Assembly (NCBI RefSeq): GCF_001028175.1
Contig: NZ_AEJF01000006.1
Location: forward strand, 1-64,000
Direction: 5' to 3'
From: Caballeronia mineralivorans PML1(12)
GTDB lineage: Bacteria; Pseudomonadota; Gammaproteobacteria; Burkholderiales; Burkholderiaceae
Length of the DNA stretch: 64,000 nucleotides
Made by a program: the position numbers and the translations under genes. The notes below the pieces were generated by a model, which worked only from the letters and a program-made list of their open reading frames with translations, was not told the DNA's origin and did not search any database. Each line of letters begins with the position of its first letter. The stretch's first letter is position 1. Below, in pieces: positions 20,331 to 28,487 of this stretch.

Positions 20331-21502
20331 TATGCCTTCGAGGATAGCGCGGCACCCGGTTCGCCCGGCTGCACGAGCGGGCGGGCAACGACCGTATTAT
20401 CGCCCGGGGCGACAGGGTCGGCCACGGGGTCGGCCTGATTCGGGACCACGGTGCCAGCAGTGTCAGCGGAAGCGCCGAGCGCCGCTTGTTGCACGGGAGC
20501 AGCGTTTTCTTCCATGGCGCGCACGAGGCGTTCAAGCACGCCATTTTTGACCGCATCATACCCGCGTTTGATAGCCCACTCAAACCCGTAGGCTTCGGCC
20601 GATCCGTGGCTCTTGATGACCAGTCCGCGCAAGCCGAGCAGCGCGGCGCCGTTGTATTGGGCAGGATCGACCCGCCGTTTGAAGCGCTTGAGAACGGGCA
20701 TCGCGACGAGCGCCATCAGCTTGGTCGCCAGCGACCGGCTGAATTCCTCGCGGATCATGTCGGTCAGCATCTGCGCCAAGCCTTCCGAGGTTTTCAGCGC
20801 CACGTTGCCGACAAAACCGTCGCACACGACCACGTCGGTCGTGCCTTTATAGATGTCGTTGCCTTCCACGTTGCCGTAGAAATTAAGCGTGCTCGCGCGC
20901 AGCAGTTCGCCGGCGCGTTTGATGATGTCGTTGCCCTTGATGACTTCTTCGCCGATGTTGAGCAGACCGATGGTCGGCCGCTCCTTGTCCCCGATAGCGG
21001 CGACGAGCGCGTGGCCCATTTCGGCGAATTGCAGCAAGTGTTGCGGCTCGCAGTCCACGTTTGCGCCCAGGTCGAGCACGGTGGTGAAGCCCTTCTGGCT
21101 TGGCATCGCAAACGCGATAGCCGGCCGTTCGATTCCCGGCAGTGTCTTGAGTACGTAGCGGGACACGGCCATCAATGCACCGGTGTTGCCCGCCGAGATG
21201 CAGGTCTGGGCCTGCCCGTCTTTGACAAGATTGAGCGCCACCCGCATCGACGAATCTTTTTTCCGGCGCAGCGCAACCTCTACCGGATCGTCCATTTCGA
21301 CCACTTCAGTGGCAGGGACGACCGTCAGCCGGGTTTCGCCGGTGGCTTTGCACTTCTTGAGCTGCGCACGGATGGCCGGTTCGATGCCGACGAGCAGCAA
21401 ATGCGCATCGGGATGCGAACGCACGAAACTGACCGCGGCGGGAACGGTCACGGCGGGGCCGTGGTCGCCTCCCATGCAGTCGATAGTGATCTTTACAGTC
21501 AT
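20330..21502 (-). CDS. plsX: Phosphate acyltransferase PlsX
   Basis: PlsX converts acyl-ACP to acyl-phosphate for the first step of phospholipid synthesis. The 390-residue protein has the start [11 protein letters not shown], the segment [11 protein letters not shown] and the conserved [13 protein letters not shown]. About 50 residues at the C-terminus are Ala/Pro/Val-rich and extend past the usual family end. It follows rpmF and precedes fabH. Confidence 0.95.
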   Translation of the reverse strand: MTVKITIDCMGGDHGPAVTVPAAVSFVRSHPDAHLLLVGIEPAIRAQLKKCKATGETRLTVVPATEVVEMDDPVEVALRRKKDSSMRVALNLVKDGQAQTCISAGNTGALMAVSRYVLKTLPGIERPAIAFAMPSQKGFTTVLDLGANVDCEPQHLLQFAEMGHALVAAIGDKERPTIGLLNIGEEVIKGNDIIKRAGELLRASTLNFYGNVEGNDIYKGTTDVVVCDGFVGNVALKTSEGLAQMLTDMIREEFSRSLATKLMALVAMPVLKRFKRRVDPAQYNGAALLGLRGLVIKSHGSAEAYGFEWAIKRGYDAVKNGVLERLVRAMEENAAPVQQAALGASADTAGTVVPNQADPVADPVAPGDNTVVARPLVQPGEPGAALSSKA

Positions 21503-21667
21503 GGAGTGCGACGAATTTCAGGCACAAAAAAGCGGCAGTGAAATGCCGCCTTCTTGTCGTACCGGGAACATGTCAAGCGCGAACAACCGTGGCTCAGACC
21601 GTGATTCCGACGATGAGTCAGACCATGGGTCAAGACGGTGACGCTAGACGCAACAAGCGTCGTACGC

Positions 21668-21847
21668 TTAGTCGTTCTTCGTCTTGATGACTTTCTTGCC
21701 ACGATAGTACCCGTTCGGGCTCACGTGGTGACGCAGATGCACTTCACCCGTGCTCGGCTCAACGGCCAGCGGCGCTGCGGTGAGGAAATCGTGCGAACGA
21801 TGCATGCCGCGCTTGGACGGCGATTTCTTGTTTTGCTGAACTGCCAT
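21668..21847 (-). CDS. rpmF: 50S ribosomal protein L32
   Basis: The reading frame encodes 59 residues starting [20 protein letters not shown] and ending KKVIKTKND, the L32 pattern. This version lacks the four zinc-binding Cys found in some L32 proteins. It lies between yceD and plsX, the conserved arrangement that links ribosome and lipid synthesis. Confidence 0.97.
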   Translation of the reverse strand: MAVQQNKKSPSKRGMHRSHDFLTAAPLAVEPSTGEVHLRHHVSPNGYYRGKKVIKTKND

Positions 21848-22013
21848 GATGACTCCAGAAAAATTTTGCGAATTCTAACACAGCTCGATGCACCGGCGAC
21901 CCTGACCTGATGGCCAGCGAGTCTCTCCGGGCGCAGCGCGCCGCCTGATGATCAGACACCCGGCGTGACGCCAGGCATCAATACTCTTTAATGTGCGTTG
22001 TTAATGCACGCAC

Positions 22014-22667
22014 TTAATGCTTGTTGTCGTCGGAACCGCCCTGCTTGAGCTTACCGAGCGCGGCGAACGGATTGGGTCTGCCTGTGCCGCCATCCTGCTG
22101 CGTGCCTGCATCGCCATTCAGACCACCATCGTCCAGCTCGCCCTCGGCGCCGTCGAGACCCGTCACCAGGCTCTCGTGCACTTCAGGACACACATCGTGC
22201 TTCGGCACGAGCGGCAAGGACAACAACAACTCCTCTTCGATCAAGTCGACGAGATCGAACTGGCGTGAGCCAACGATCACCTCGACTTCATCGTTGTCTA
22301 GCGGAAACTCGTCCGCTTCGTCTTCCGTTGTGACAATGCGGTACGTTGCATCGACATCCAGGTGCTGCGAATACGGCGAAAGACAGCGTTGGCACTCGAT
22401 CCAGACCGATCCGTGAACCGCAAGCCGCAAATAAGGCTGCGGCGCTTCGGTGCCGTCGTCCTGCAGCTCGGGCTGCATGGAACCTTCGGCCTGCCATGAA
22501 AATACCGTATCGCGGTCAGGGGCATCTGCCGGCACTTCGTTCAACATGCGCGGCAATTGCGAGACGCGTACACCACCTGCTGCCTGCCGACGGCTTTGGG
22601 CGAATTCGAACAGGTCGAGCGCGCGCAAGTCGGCCGGACATGCAGGTTTGCCAGGATTCTGTGTCAT
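22014..22667 (-). CDS. yceD: YceD family protein (DUF177)
   Basis: The protein is 217 residues from ATG 22667. It has the DUF177 core: VHGSVWIECQRCLSPY (the Cys-x2-Cys pair) and the acidic segment DEADEFPLD, followed by DLIEEELLLSLPLVPKH. YceD homologues are linked to 23S rRNA accumulation. The longer upstream frame is not family-like. It is the first gene of the rpmF-plsX-fab block. Confidence 0.93.
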   Translation of the reverse strand: MTQNPGKPACPADLRALDLFEFAQSRRQAAGGVRVSQLPRMLNEVPADAPDRDTVFSWQAEGSMQPELQDDGTEAPQPYLRLAVHGSVWIECQRCLSPYSQHLDVDATYRIVTTEDEADEFPLDNDEVEVIVGSRQFDLVDLIEEELLLSLPLVPKHDVCPEVHESLVTGLDGAEGELDDGGLNGDAGTQQDGGTGRPNPFAALGKLKQGGSDDNKH

Positions 22668-23050
22668 GTGCGCTCCTGCAGTGGTCGTTGCCGTGACGGC
22701 TGGATAGCAAGTCCACGGAGGACGACCGGGGTGAAGCTGCAGTATGCACCGCACCGGACCCGTCCGGCTGGTGTGGTTTATCCCGATTTTCCGGTGGAGC
22801 CGCCTGGATCAAATCCCATCTGGCCCCCATCTGGCCCGCATCTGGCCCTCTATCCAGCGGTACATCTCGGTACACTCCCAGCCATCGTCGCCATCGGACT
22901 ATGCGTAAAAAGACCTTCGCATACCGATGAAAAGCCCAAAATCATAGCGGCTTTGTCTTTTCGAGTCAAACACTTATGCTCCGGTTTGCGGCACCGCTGT
23001 TTCAGTCCGGTTTCAGTCTTTAATCCTTTTGTTCATAGCCCATCCTTTTC
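22668..23050. other. Divergent intergenic region yceD / maf
   Basis: These 383 bases should hold promoters for the yceD-rpmF-fab block (minus) and maf (plus). A CCGGA/TCCGG hairpin lies near 22765-22778 and an 11-bp tandem repeat lies at 22817-22849. No convincing consensus promoter was identified, and maf has no clear Shine-Dalgarno. Confidence 0.6.
22817..22849. repeat. Three tandem 11-bp copies of CATCTGGCCCN
   Basis: The ten bases CATCTGGCCC occur three times head to tail at an exact 11-bp period, with the eleventh base C, G or T. They lie in the yceD/maf intergenic region. Confidence 0.85.
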
Positions 23051-23665
23051 ATGCCCGACGTCTCAAACAAGCCGCGCCTCATCCTTGCATCGAGTTCGCG
23101 TTACCGGCGGGAATTACTCGAGCGCTTGCGTTTTCCCTTCGATGTGATTTCGCCCGATATCGACGAAACGCCGCTCGACGGGGAAGCCCCGGAAGCCACG
23201 GCCGTCCGGCTGTCGATTACCAAGGCGCGCGCGGCTGCCGCCCGCGTCACCGATGCGTCTGGCGCACTGGTAATCGGGTCGGACCAGGTCGCGACCTGCG
23301 ACGGCCGCCAGATCGGCAAGCCCGGCACGCATGACAACGCCCGCGCCCAGCTTCGGTCGATGCGCGGTAAAAGCGTCGAATTCCACAGCGCGCTCTGCCT
23401 CTTCGATAGCCGCTCGAACCACATCCAGACCGCCGATATCGTCACGCGCGTGCAGTTTCGCGACCTGACGGATGCGGAAATCGAAGCCTATTTGCTCGCT
23501 GAAACGCCTTACGACGTGGCGGGCAGCGCGAAATCGGAGGGCTTGGGTATTGCGCTTGTTGATGCAATCCACTCCGACGACCCCACCGCGCTGGTCGGCT
23601 TGCCGCTGATCGCGTTGTCGCGGATGTTGCGCACGGCCGGATTTCCGTTGGTGGAGGCAGTATGA
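23051..23665 (+). CDS. Maf-like nucleotide pyrophosphatase (YceF type)
   Basis: The protein is 204 residues. The N-terminus LILASSSRYRRELLERL, GSDQV (about 76-80) and KPGTHDNARAQL are Maf motifs. The YceF-type C-terminal signature YDVAGSAKSEGLGI suggests specificity for m7GTP rather than dTTP/UTP. It hydrolyses modified nucleotides in the cytoplasm. In many betaproteobacteria it neighbours yceD-rpmF, as here. Its end overlaps the next gene by 4 bases. Confidence 0.92.
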   Translation: MPDVSNKPRLILASSSRYRRELLERLRFPFDVISPDIDETPLDGEAPEATAVRLSITKARAAAARVTDASGALVIGSDQVATCDGRQIGKPGTHDNARAQLRSMRGKSVEFHSALCLFDSRSNHIQTADIVTRVQFRDLTDAEIEAYLLAETPYDVAGSAKSEGLGIALVDAIHSDDPTALVGLPLIALSRMLRTAGFPLVEAV

Positions 23666-24381
23666 GCGGCGTCCTGTATCTGATCCCGAATACGCTTGGC
23701 GACGGCGATAGCGCCGCGCTCGCCGACGTCCTGCCCGAACCCGTGCGCGCCCGCGCCGCGGCGCTGCAGTACTACATTGGCGAAAACGCGAAAACCACGC
23801 GTGCCTTCCTGAAGAAGGTCGGAACCGAACGGCCGATCCAGGAAATCGAGATCCGCGAACTCAACGTCAACACGCCGCCGGGCGAAGTCGAAAAACTGCT
23901 CGCACCGATACTGGCCGGCACCGACGCTGGCCTCGTATCCGAAGCCGGCTGCCCGGCGGTCGCAGATCCGGGCGCCCTGCTCGTTCGGCGCGCGCACGAG
24001 CGCGGCGTGAAAGTCGTGCCGTTCGTCGGCCCCAGTTCGATTCTGCTGGCGTTGATGGCATCGGGCATGAACGGCCAGAGCTTTGCGTTCAACGGCTATC
24101 TTCCCGTCGATGCCGCCGAAAGGGGCAAACGCCTGCGCGAACTGGAAGTCTTGTCGCGCAAGGCGAATCAGACGCAGATTTTTATCGAGACGCCGTACAG
24201 GAATCGCGCGTTGCTCGATACGCTGCTTGCGACCTGCGCGCCGTCGACGCTGGTGTGCGTCGCGGTTGATCTGACGTTGCCGGCCGAGACGATTGTCACG
24301 CGAACGGTGGCTGACTGGAAAAAGAAGGCCGCGCCTGAGTTGCATAAGCGGCCGGCGATTTTTCTGTTGTTAGGGGCGTGA
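23662..24381 (+). CDS. SAM-dependent methyltransferase, tetrapyrrole-methylase/RsmI-like
   Basis: This 239-residue protein has the tetrapyrrole-methylase fold. It shows LYLIPNTLG at the N-terminus, DAGLVSEAGCPAVADPGALL and VPFVGPSSILLALMASG, and ends with a FLLLGA strand. It resembles RsmI, which 2'-O-methylates C1402 of 16S rRNA, but is a shorter, separate subfamily. It starts inside the maf stop (ATGA). Confidence 0.85.
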   Translation: MSGVLYLIPNTLGDGDSAALADVLPEPVRARAAALQYYIGENAKTTRAFLKKVGTERPIQEIEIRELNVNTPPGEVEKLLAPILAGTDAGLVSEAGCPAVADPGALLVRRAHERGVKVVPFVGPSSILLALMASGMNGQSFAFNGYLPVDAAERGKRLRELEVLSRKANQTQIFIETPYRNRALLDTLLATCAPSTLVCVAVDLTLPAETIVTRTVADWKKKAAPELHKRPAIFLLLGA

Positions 24382-24406
24382 GGCTCTCAGCCAGCCCGTA
24401 CACGCG

Positions 24407-24447
24407 AAAAAAACCGCTCGCCTGAAACCTCAAGGCGAGCGGTTTTT
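24407..24447. terminator. Bidirectional terminator between methylase and S49 protease genes
   Basis: A perfect 11-bp stem (24413-24423 and 24433-24443) is flanked by seven A on the left and five T on the right. It suits both converging genes. Confidence 0.9.
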
Positions 24448-24469
24448 CACCAGAAGAATGCGGCAAAAC

Positions 24470-25459
24470 TCACTTCAACTGCATCTTGCCGCCCATCATC
24501 AGCGCGTGCATCGAGGCATTGCCGACCGCCGCGCCAAACTTGCGCGCCACACGCTCACCAATGCTCTCCTTCTGCGTGTAATCGACAATATCCGGCTGCT
24601 TCACCACTTCACGCGCCACATAATCGGCGTCGCCGAAACCGTCGGCGAGACCGAGTTCCACGCTCTTCTGCCCTGTCCAGAACATCCCGGAGAACACATC
24701 GGGCGTCTCTTTCAGCCGCTTGCCGCGGCCTTGTTTGACGGCATCGATGAATTGCTGGTGAATCTGGTCGAGCATTTCCTGCGCGTGGGCGTCCATGATC
24801 GGCGTTTCGGGCGAGAACGGGTCAAACGCGCCTTTGTTTGCGCCCGACGTATGCAGCCGGCGCTCAACGCCCAGCTTCTCCATCAAGCCTGTGAAGCCGA
24901 AACCGTCCATCAGCACGCCAATCGATCCGACGATGCTCGCTTTATCGACGTAGATCTTGTCTGCGGCTGCGGCCGCGTAATAACCGCCTGACGCGCACAT
25001 GTCGTTGACGACCACGTACAGCGGTTTCGACGGATATTTCGCCCGCAAGCGCGTGATCTCGCGATTGATGATGCCGGCCTGCACCGGACTGCCGCCCGGG
25101 CTATTGCAGCGAAGGATCACTGCTGCCGTGCCGTCGTCTTCAAAAGCGCTGTCGAGCGCCGCGTTCACGTTGTCCGCGCTCGCGTCGCTATTAACGGCAA
25201 TCTCGCCTTCCAGTTCCACGAGCGCCGTATGGCGCGCGGTTTTCGCGACTTTGTCGCTGGTGAAATCGAACGCGCTCCAGACCGCTATCGCGAGGATGGC
25301 GAGGAACACGAAGCGGAAAAAGATACGCCAGCGGCGCGCGGAACGTTGTTCTGTGATTGCCGCTAGCGCGATGCGTTCGAGCGCGGCGCGCTCCCAGTTA
25401 TCGCCGGTCGGCGCGGGGCGCGCCTTATCCGCGGAATCGGTGGGAATTTGATCGGACAT
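24470..25459 (-). CDS. S49 family signal-peptide peptidase (SppA-like)
   Basis: This is a 329-residue single-domain SppA (36K type). One membrane segment lies at about residues 46-66. The periplasmic domain has NSPGGSPVQAG, the catalytic Ser in DMCASGGYYAAA (about 166) and the downstream SIVGSIGVL. Such peptidases degrade cleaved signal peptides. A region matching ASIVGSIGV carries the probable substrate groove. It converges with the methylase gene. Confidence 0.93.
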   Translation of the reverse strand: MSDQIPTDSADKARPAPTGDNWERAALERIALAAITEQRSARRWRIFFRFVFLAILAIAVWSAFDFTSDKVAKTARHTALVELEGEIAVNSDASADNVNAALDSAFEDDGTAAVILRCNSPGGSPVQAGIINREITRLRAKYPSKPLYVVVNDMCASGGYYAAAAADKIYVDKASIVGSIGVLMDGFGFTGLMEKLGVERRLHTSGANKGAFDPFSPETPIMDAHAQEMLDQIHQQFIDAVKQGRGKRLKETPDVFSGMFWTGQKSVELGLADGFGDADYVAREVVKQPDIVDYTQKESIGERVARKFGAAVGNASMHALMMGGKMQLK

Positions 25460-25519
25460 GCGTCGCCTGGTTGACTGATTAAAATGAAGAGCGGGTTTGT
25501 TTTGAACCGCTAAAGCCCG

Positions 25520-25906
25520 TCAAGCCGGACGTAGATCGTCGTCGGGAAGCCAGAAGACGGCGCGGCCTTCGGGCGTATCGCGATCTTCCGCCGCCACCCG
25601 CCGCAAACGCGCGCCGCGACACGGCCCGCCGACGCATTTTCCTGTATCCGGCTCGTAAATCGCGCCGTGGGTTGCGCACATCAAGTATAAGCCGGAGCTC
25701 TCGAAGAACTTGCCTTCGGACCAGTCCAGCTCCATGGGCACGTGCGCGCAGCGGTTCAGGTAGCCGAACGGCTTGCCGTCGTAGCGGACGAAAAACACAG
25801 TGGCTTCGCCGCCTTGGTCGACGGCTTGATGGCGAACGCCATCGCCGCCATCGACCAGTTCCTCCGACGCGCAAATCCGCACCGGCTCAAGCGGCGTTCC
25901 TGTCAT
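25520..25906 (-). CDS. Rieske [2Fe-2S] protein
   Basis: The protein is 128 residues from ATG 25906, which overlaps the HAD gene stop (ATGA). A frame start at 25924 would add 6. The Rieske ligands are CAHVP (Cys/His at about 54-56) and CATHG (about 77-81). There is no signal or membrane segment, so it is probably a cytoplasmic ferredoxin-like electron carrier. The partner is unknown. Confidence 0.9.
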   Translation of the reverse strand: MTGTPLEPVRICASEELVDGGDGVRHQAVDQGGEATVFFVRYDGKPFGYLNRCAHVPMELDWSEGKFFESSGLYLMCATHGAIYEPDTGKCVGGPCRGARLRRVAAEDRDTPEGRAVFWLPDDDLRPA

Positions 25907-26562
25907 GCATGCTCCCGCAGCCAATCGCCGAGCGAGGTCACGTTTTCGGCCACGAACAGCGGCTCCAGCGCATGCAGCGACTTCGCCGGATGCGCGCCAT
26001 AGGTCACGCCAATCGACGCCGCGCCCGCATTCTTCGCCATTTGCAGATCGTGCGTCGTATCGCCGACCATCACCGTGCGGCTCACGTCCTGCCCAAGTTC
26101 GCGCGTCAGTTCGTGCAGCATGGCCGGATGCGGCTTCGAGAAGGTTTCGTCGGCGCAGCGGGTGCCGTCGAAGAGACTCGTCAGGCGCGACTGGTCCAGC
26201 GCGCGATTCAGGCCCACGCGGCTTTTTCCCGTTGCGACCGCAAGCAGATAACCCTCGTCACGCAGACTTTGCAGCATGGGGCGCACGCCATCGAACAGCT
26301 CGGTTTGCTCGCCCTTGATTAAATAATGGAACCGATACCGCTCGGCAAGCTTCGGGTAATCGACGGGATCGAGCGTGGGCGCGGCAATCTGCAATGCATC
26401 GCGCAGCCCTAGGCCGATCACATAACTTGCCGCTTCATCGGCGGGAACGGGCAGGCTCAGGTCGCGGCACGCCGCCTGAATGCTGCGCGTAATGTGCGCC
26501 GTGGAATCCATCAAGGTGCCGTCCCAGTCGAAGACAATCAGATCGAATTGCTGACGGGCCAT
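25903..26562 (-). CDS. HAD-family phosphatase, phosphoglycolate-phosphatase-like
   Basis: The protein is 219 residues with HAD motifs I (FDWDGTLMDST, about 10-20), II (ATGKS), III (SKPHP) and IV (MVGDTTHDLQMA). The cap is the small alpha-helical type. The substrate cannot be told; related proteins next to rluC act on phosphoglycolate or nucleotides. Its start is directly after the rluC stop (TAAATG). Confidence 0.9.
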   Translation of the reverse strand: MARQQFDLIVFDWDGTLMDSTAHITRSIQAACRDLSLPVPADEAASYVIGLGLRDALQIAAPTLDPVDYPKLAERYRFHYLIKGEQTELFDGVRPMLQSLRDEGYLLAVATGKSRVGLNRALDQSRLTSLFDGTRCADETFSKPHPAMLHELTRELGQDVSRTVMVGDTTHDLQMAKNAGAASIGVTYGAHPAKSLHALEPLFVAENVTSLGDWLREHA

Positions 26563-27567
26563 TTATTGGGTCTCACTAGAATTTTGTTTGAGTTGTTCGA
26601 CAAAGCGCCGGCATTCGGCGGGCAGCGGCGCTTCGACCTGAAGCGTCTCGCCGGTGGCCGGATGCACGAGTTTTAGTCGGAAAGCGTGCAGAAACATCCG
26701 TTTGAGCGACGGATTGGCGTCGGTGCGCGCCAGATTCTTGTTGAGCGCGAAGTCGCCGTATTTTGTATCGCCGGCGATCGGCAGGCCGATATGTGCCATA
26801 TGCACGCGAATCTGATGCGTACGGCCAGTTTTCAGCTCCGCCTCGACCCAGGCGTAGTCGCTAAAGCGCTCGATCAGATTGAACACGGTATGCGACGCGA
26901 GGCCGTCGTCCTGTACGCGCACGCGGCGCTCGCCCTCCGGCGTCAGGTACTTGTGCAGCGGCTCCTTCACGATCCGCCGACGCCCCCAACCCGCCAGCCA
27001 GTCGCCGTGACCGACCGCCTGATAGCGTTTATCGATACGGTTATCGCGCATCTGTTCGTGCACGTTGATCAGCGCCGAGCGTTTTTTCGCGAGCATCAGG
27101 ACGCCGGACGTCTCGCGATCCAGCCGATGCACCAATTCGAGGAATTTCGCCTGCGGACGCGCGTTGCGCAACTGCTCGATCACGCCGAACGCGACGCCAC
27201 TGCCGCCATGAACGGCGACGCCGGCGGGTTTATCGATAACGATCAGATGATCGTCTTCAAATAGTATGGGGAATTCAGCCGCGGGCGCATTCGATGAAAC
27301 CGGCGTTTCGTCCAGTTGCGCAGTACGAATAGGCGGAACACGGACGAGATCGCCCATTTCCAGCCGATACGCCGCGTCGATACGGCCCTTGTTCACGCGC
27401 ACTTCCCCGCTGCGCAAAATCCGGTAAATATGACTTTTCGGTACGCCTTTACAGACGCGAAGTAAAAAATTGTCGATGCGCTGACCCGCCGCATTCTCGT
27501 CGATCTCGATCATTGAGACCTGTTCGCTTGCGACCTTTTTATGGGATGTTTTGCCTAACTCATTCAT
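26563..27567 (-). CDS. rluC: 23S rRNA pseudouridine synthase RluC
   Basis: RluC makes pseudouridines 955, 2504 and 2580 of 23S rRNA in E. coli. The 334-residue protein has an S4 domain (about 24-70, QRIDNFLLRVCKG) and the catalytic Asp in HRLDRETSGVLML (about 149). It also has TGRTHQIRVHMAHIG. It is divergent from rne, as in many proteobacteria, and its 5' end carries the -35 box of the rne promoter. Confidence 0.95.
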   Translation of the reverse strand: MNELGKTSHKKVASEQVSMIEIDENAAGQRIDNFLLRVCKGVPKSHIYRILRSGEVRVNKGRIDAAYRLEMGDLVRVPPIRTAQLDETPVSSNAPAAEFPILFEDDHLIVIDKPAGVAVHGGSGVAFGVIEQLRNARPQAKFLELVHRLDRETSGVLMLAKKRSALINVHEQMRDNRIDKRYQAVGHGDWLAGWGRRRIVKEPLHKYLTPEGERRVRVQDDGLASHTVFNLIERFSDYAWVEAELKTGRTHQIRVHMAHIGLPIAGDTKYGDFALNKNLARTDANPSLKRMFLHAFRLKLVHPATGETLQVEAPLPAECRRFVEQLKQNSSETQ

Positions 27568-27579
27568 TCTGAATATAAT
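27551..27579 (+). promoter_or_regulatory. Sigma-70 promoter for rne
   Basis: TTGCCT (27551-27556) and a consensus TATAAT (27574-27579) are 17 bases apart. Transcription would start near 27586, about 900 bases before the rne ATG. The -35 lies within the first codons of the divergent rluC. Confidence 0.7.
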
Positions 27580-27585
27580 TTGCGG

Positions 27586-28487
27586 ACAGTCTGGAAAAAG
27601 CCACTAAGCTGGCCGGATGTTGTCAGACTGTACAGGTGCAAGCAGTAAACCGTTATTTTACTTGCGCCCAGGGCCAGTTGCTCACCCGGAAAACGGAGTA
27701 ACGAGTTGCACGCACGACGATATCGCACGGCAGGGACGGTGCCCACAGGCGCGTTCGGTCGAGTCGATCGTCGACACGGTAACGGATTTTTGGCGATCAA
27801 GAATTTTATCGGCGAGAGGCGATGAGGGCCGGATTTTTATTCGGCTTCTCCGGATTCGACCCCGGGTATCAGGCAGATATCGAGAAGATATTGGGCGGGT
27901 ATCAGGTTAGGGTGAACGGAGCATCGTCGCTTGGCCGTTGCGAAGAAAACAAGGGTCTGCTGCAAGCTGCGCTGAAACGGGCGAAGCGTGGTGGACATTG
28001 TAATAAGGCGAGACACCCAACGCGGTTATCAGGCGCTTTGAGCACCTGAGAAACCACAACGGCAGTCTGCTGCAGCTTTGAGAGAGACAGGGCGGTTTTG
28101 CTTGTGCGCTACCCGCGCGGAAATCGTCCGTCTGTCCGAGGCTGCTTCAGGAGGCATCCGGCTGCTGCTGGCTGCGCTGCCGGCTCCTCGGTTCTTTTGA
28201 AGGACGTCGAGCCGCAGCGCTGTGCCGCTTAAGCCGCCAGCCGTCGATTCACGGCGTGTCAAACCTGTTCGCATGTGCCCAGGGCTTTCTACCCGTCGCG
28301 ACGTACTTCGTCGCACGCCGGTAGCAAAACCCGATTCAGGCAATTCTCCGAGCCAGATCTCCTGCGCCCAGCGTGCTTTGTGACAACAAACAACAAAGCG
28401 CGGCGCGCCCGCCCTCCTGCTTCACGCGACTGACAATCGCGGGAATTCGCTCGATGGGGGCCGGTAGAGCCGCTCTGGAGCCGTCCA
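27586..28487 (+). other. Long leader of rne without a convincing gene
   Basis: About 900 bases separate the promoter from rne. Short open frames exist but lack coding bias and ribosome sites. A short imperfect hairpin lies near 27638-27668. By analogy with E. coli, where RNase E controls its own mRNA through a 361-base leader, this may be autoregulatory. That is inference. Confidence 0.55.
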
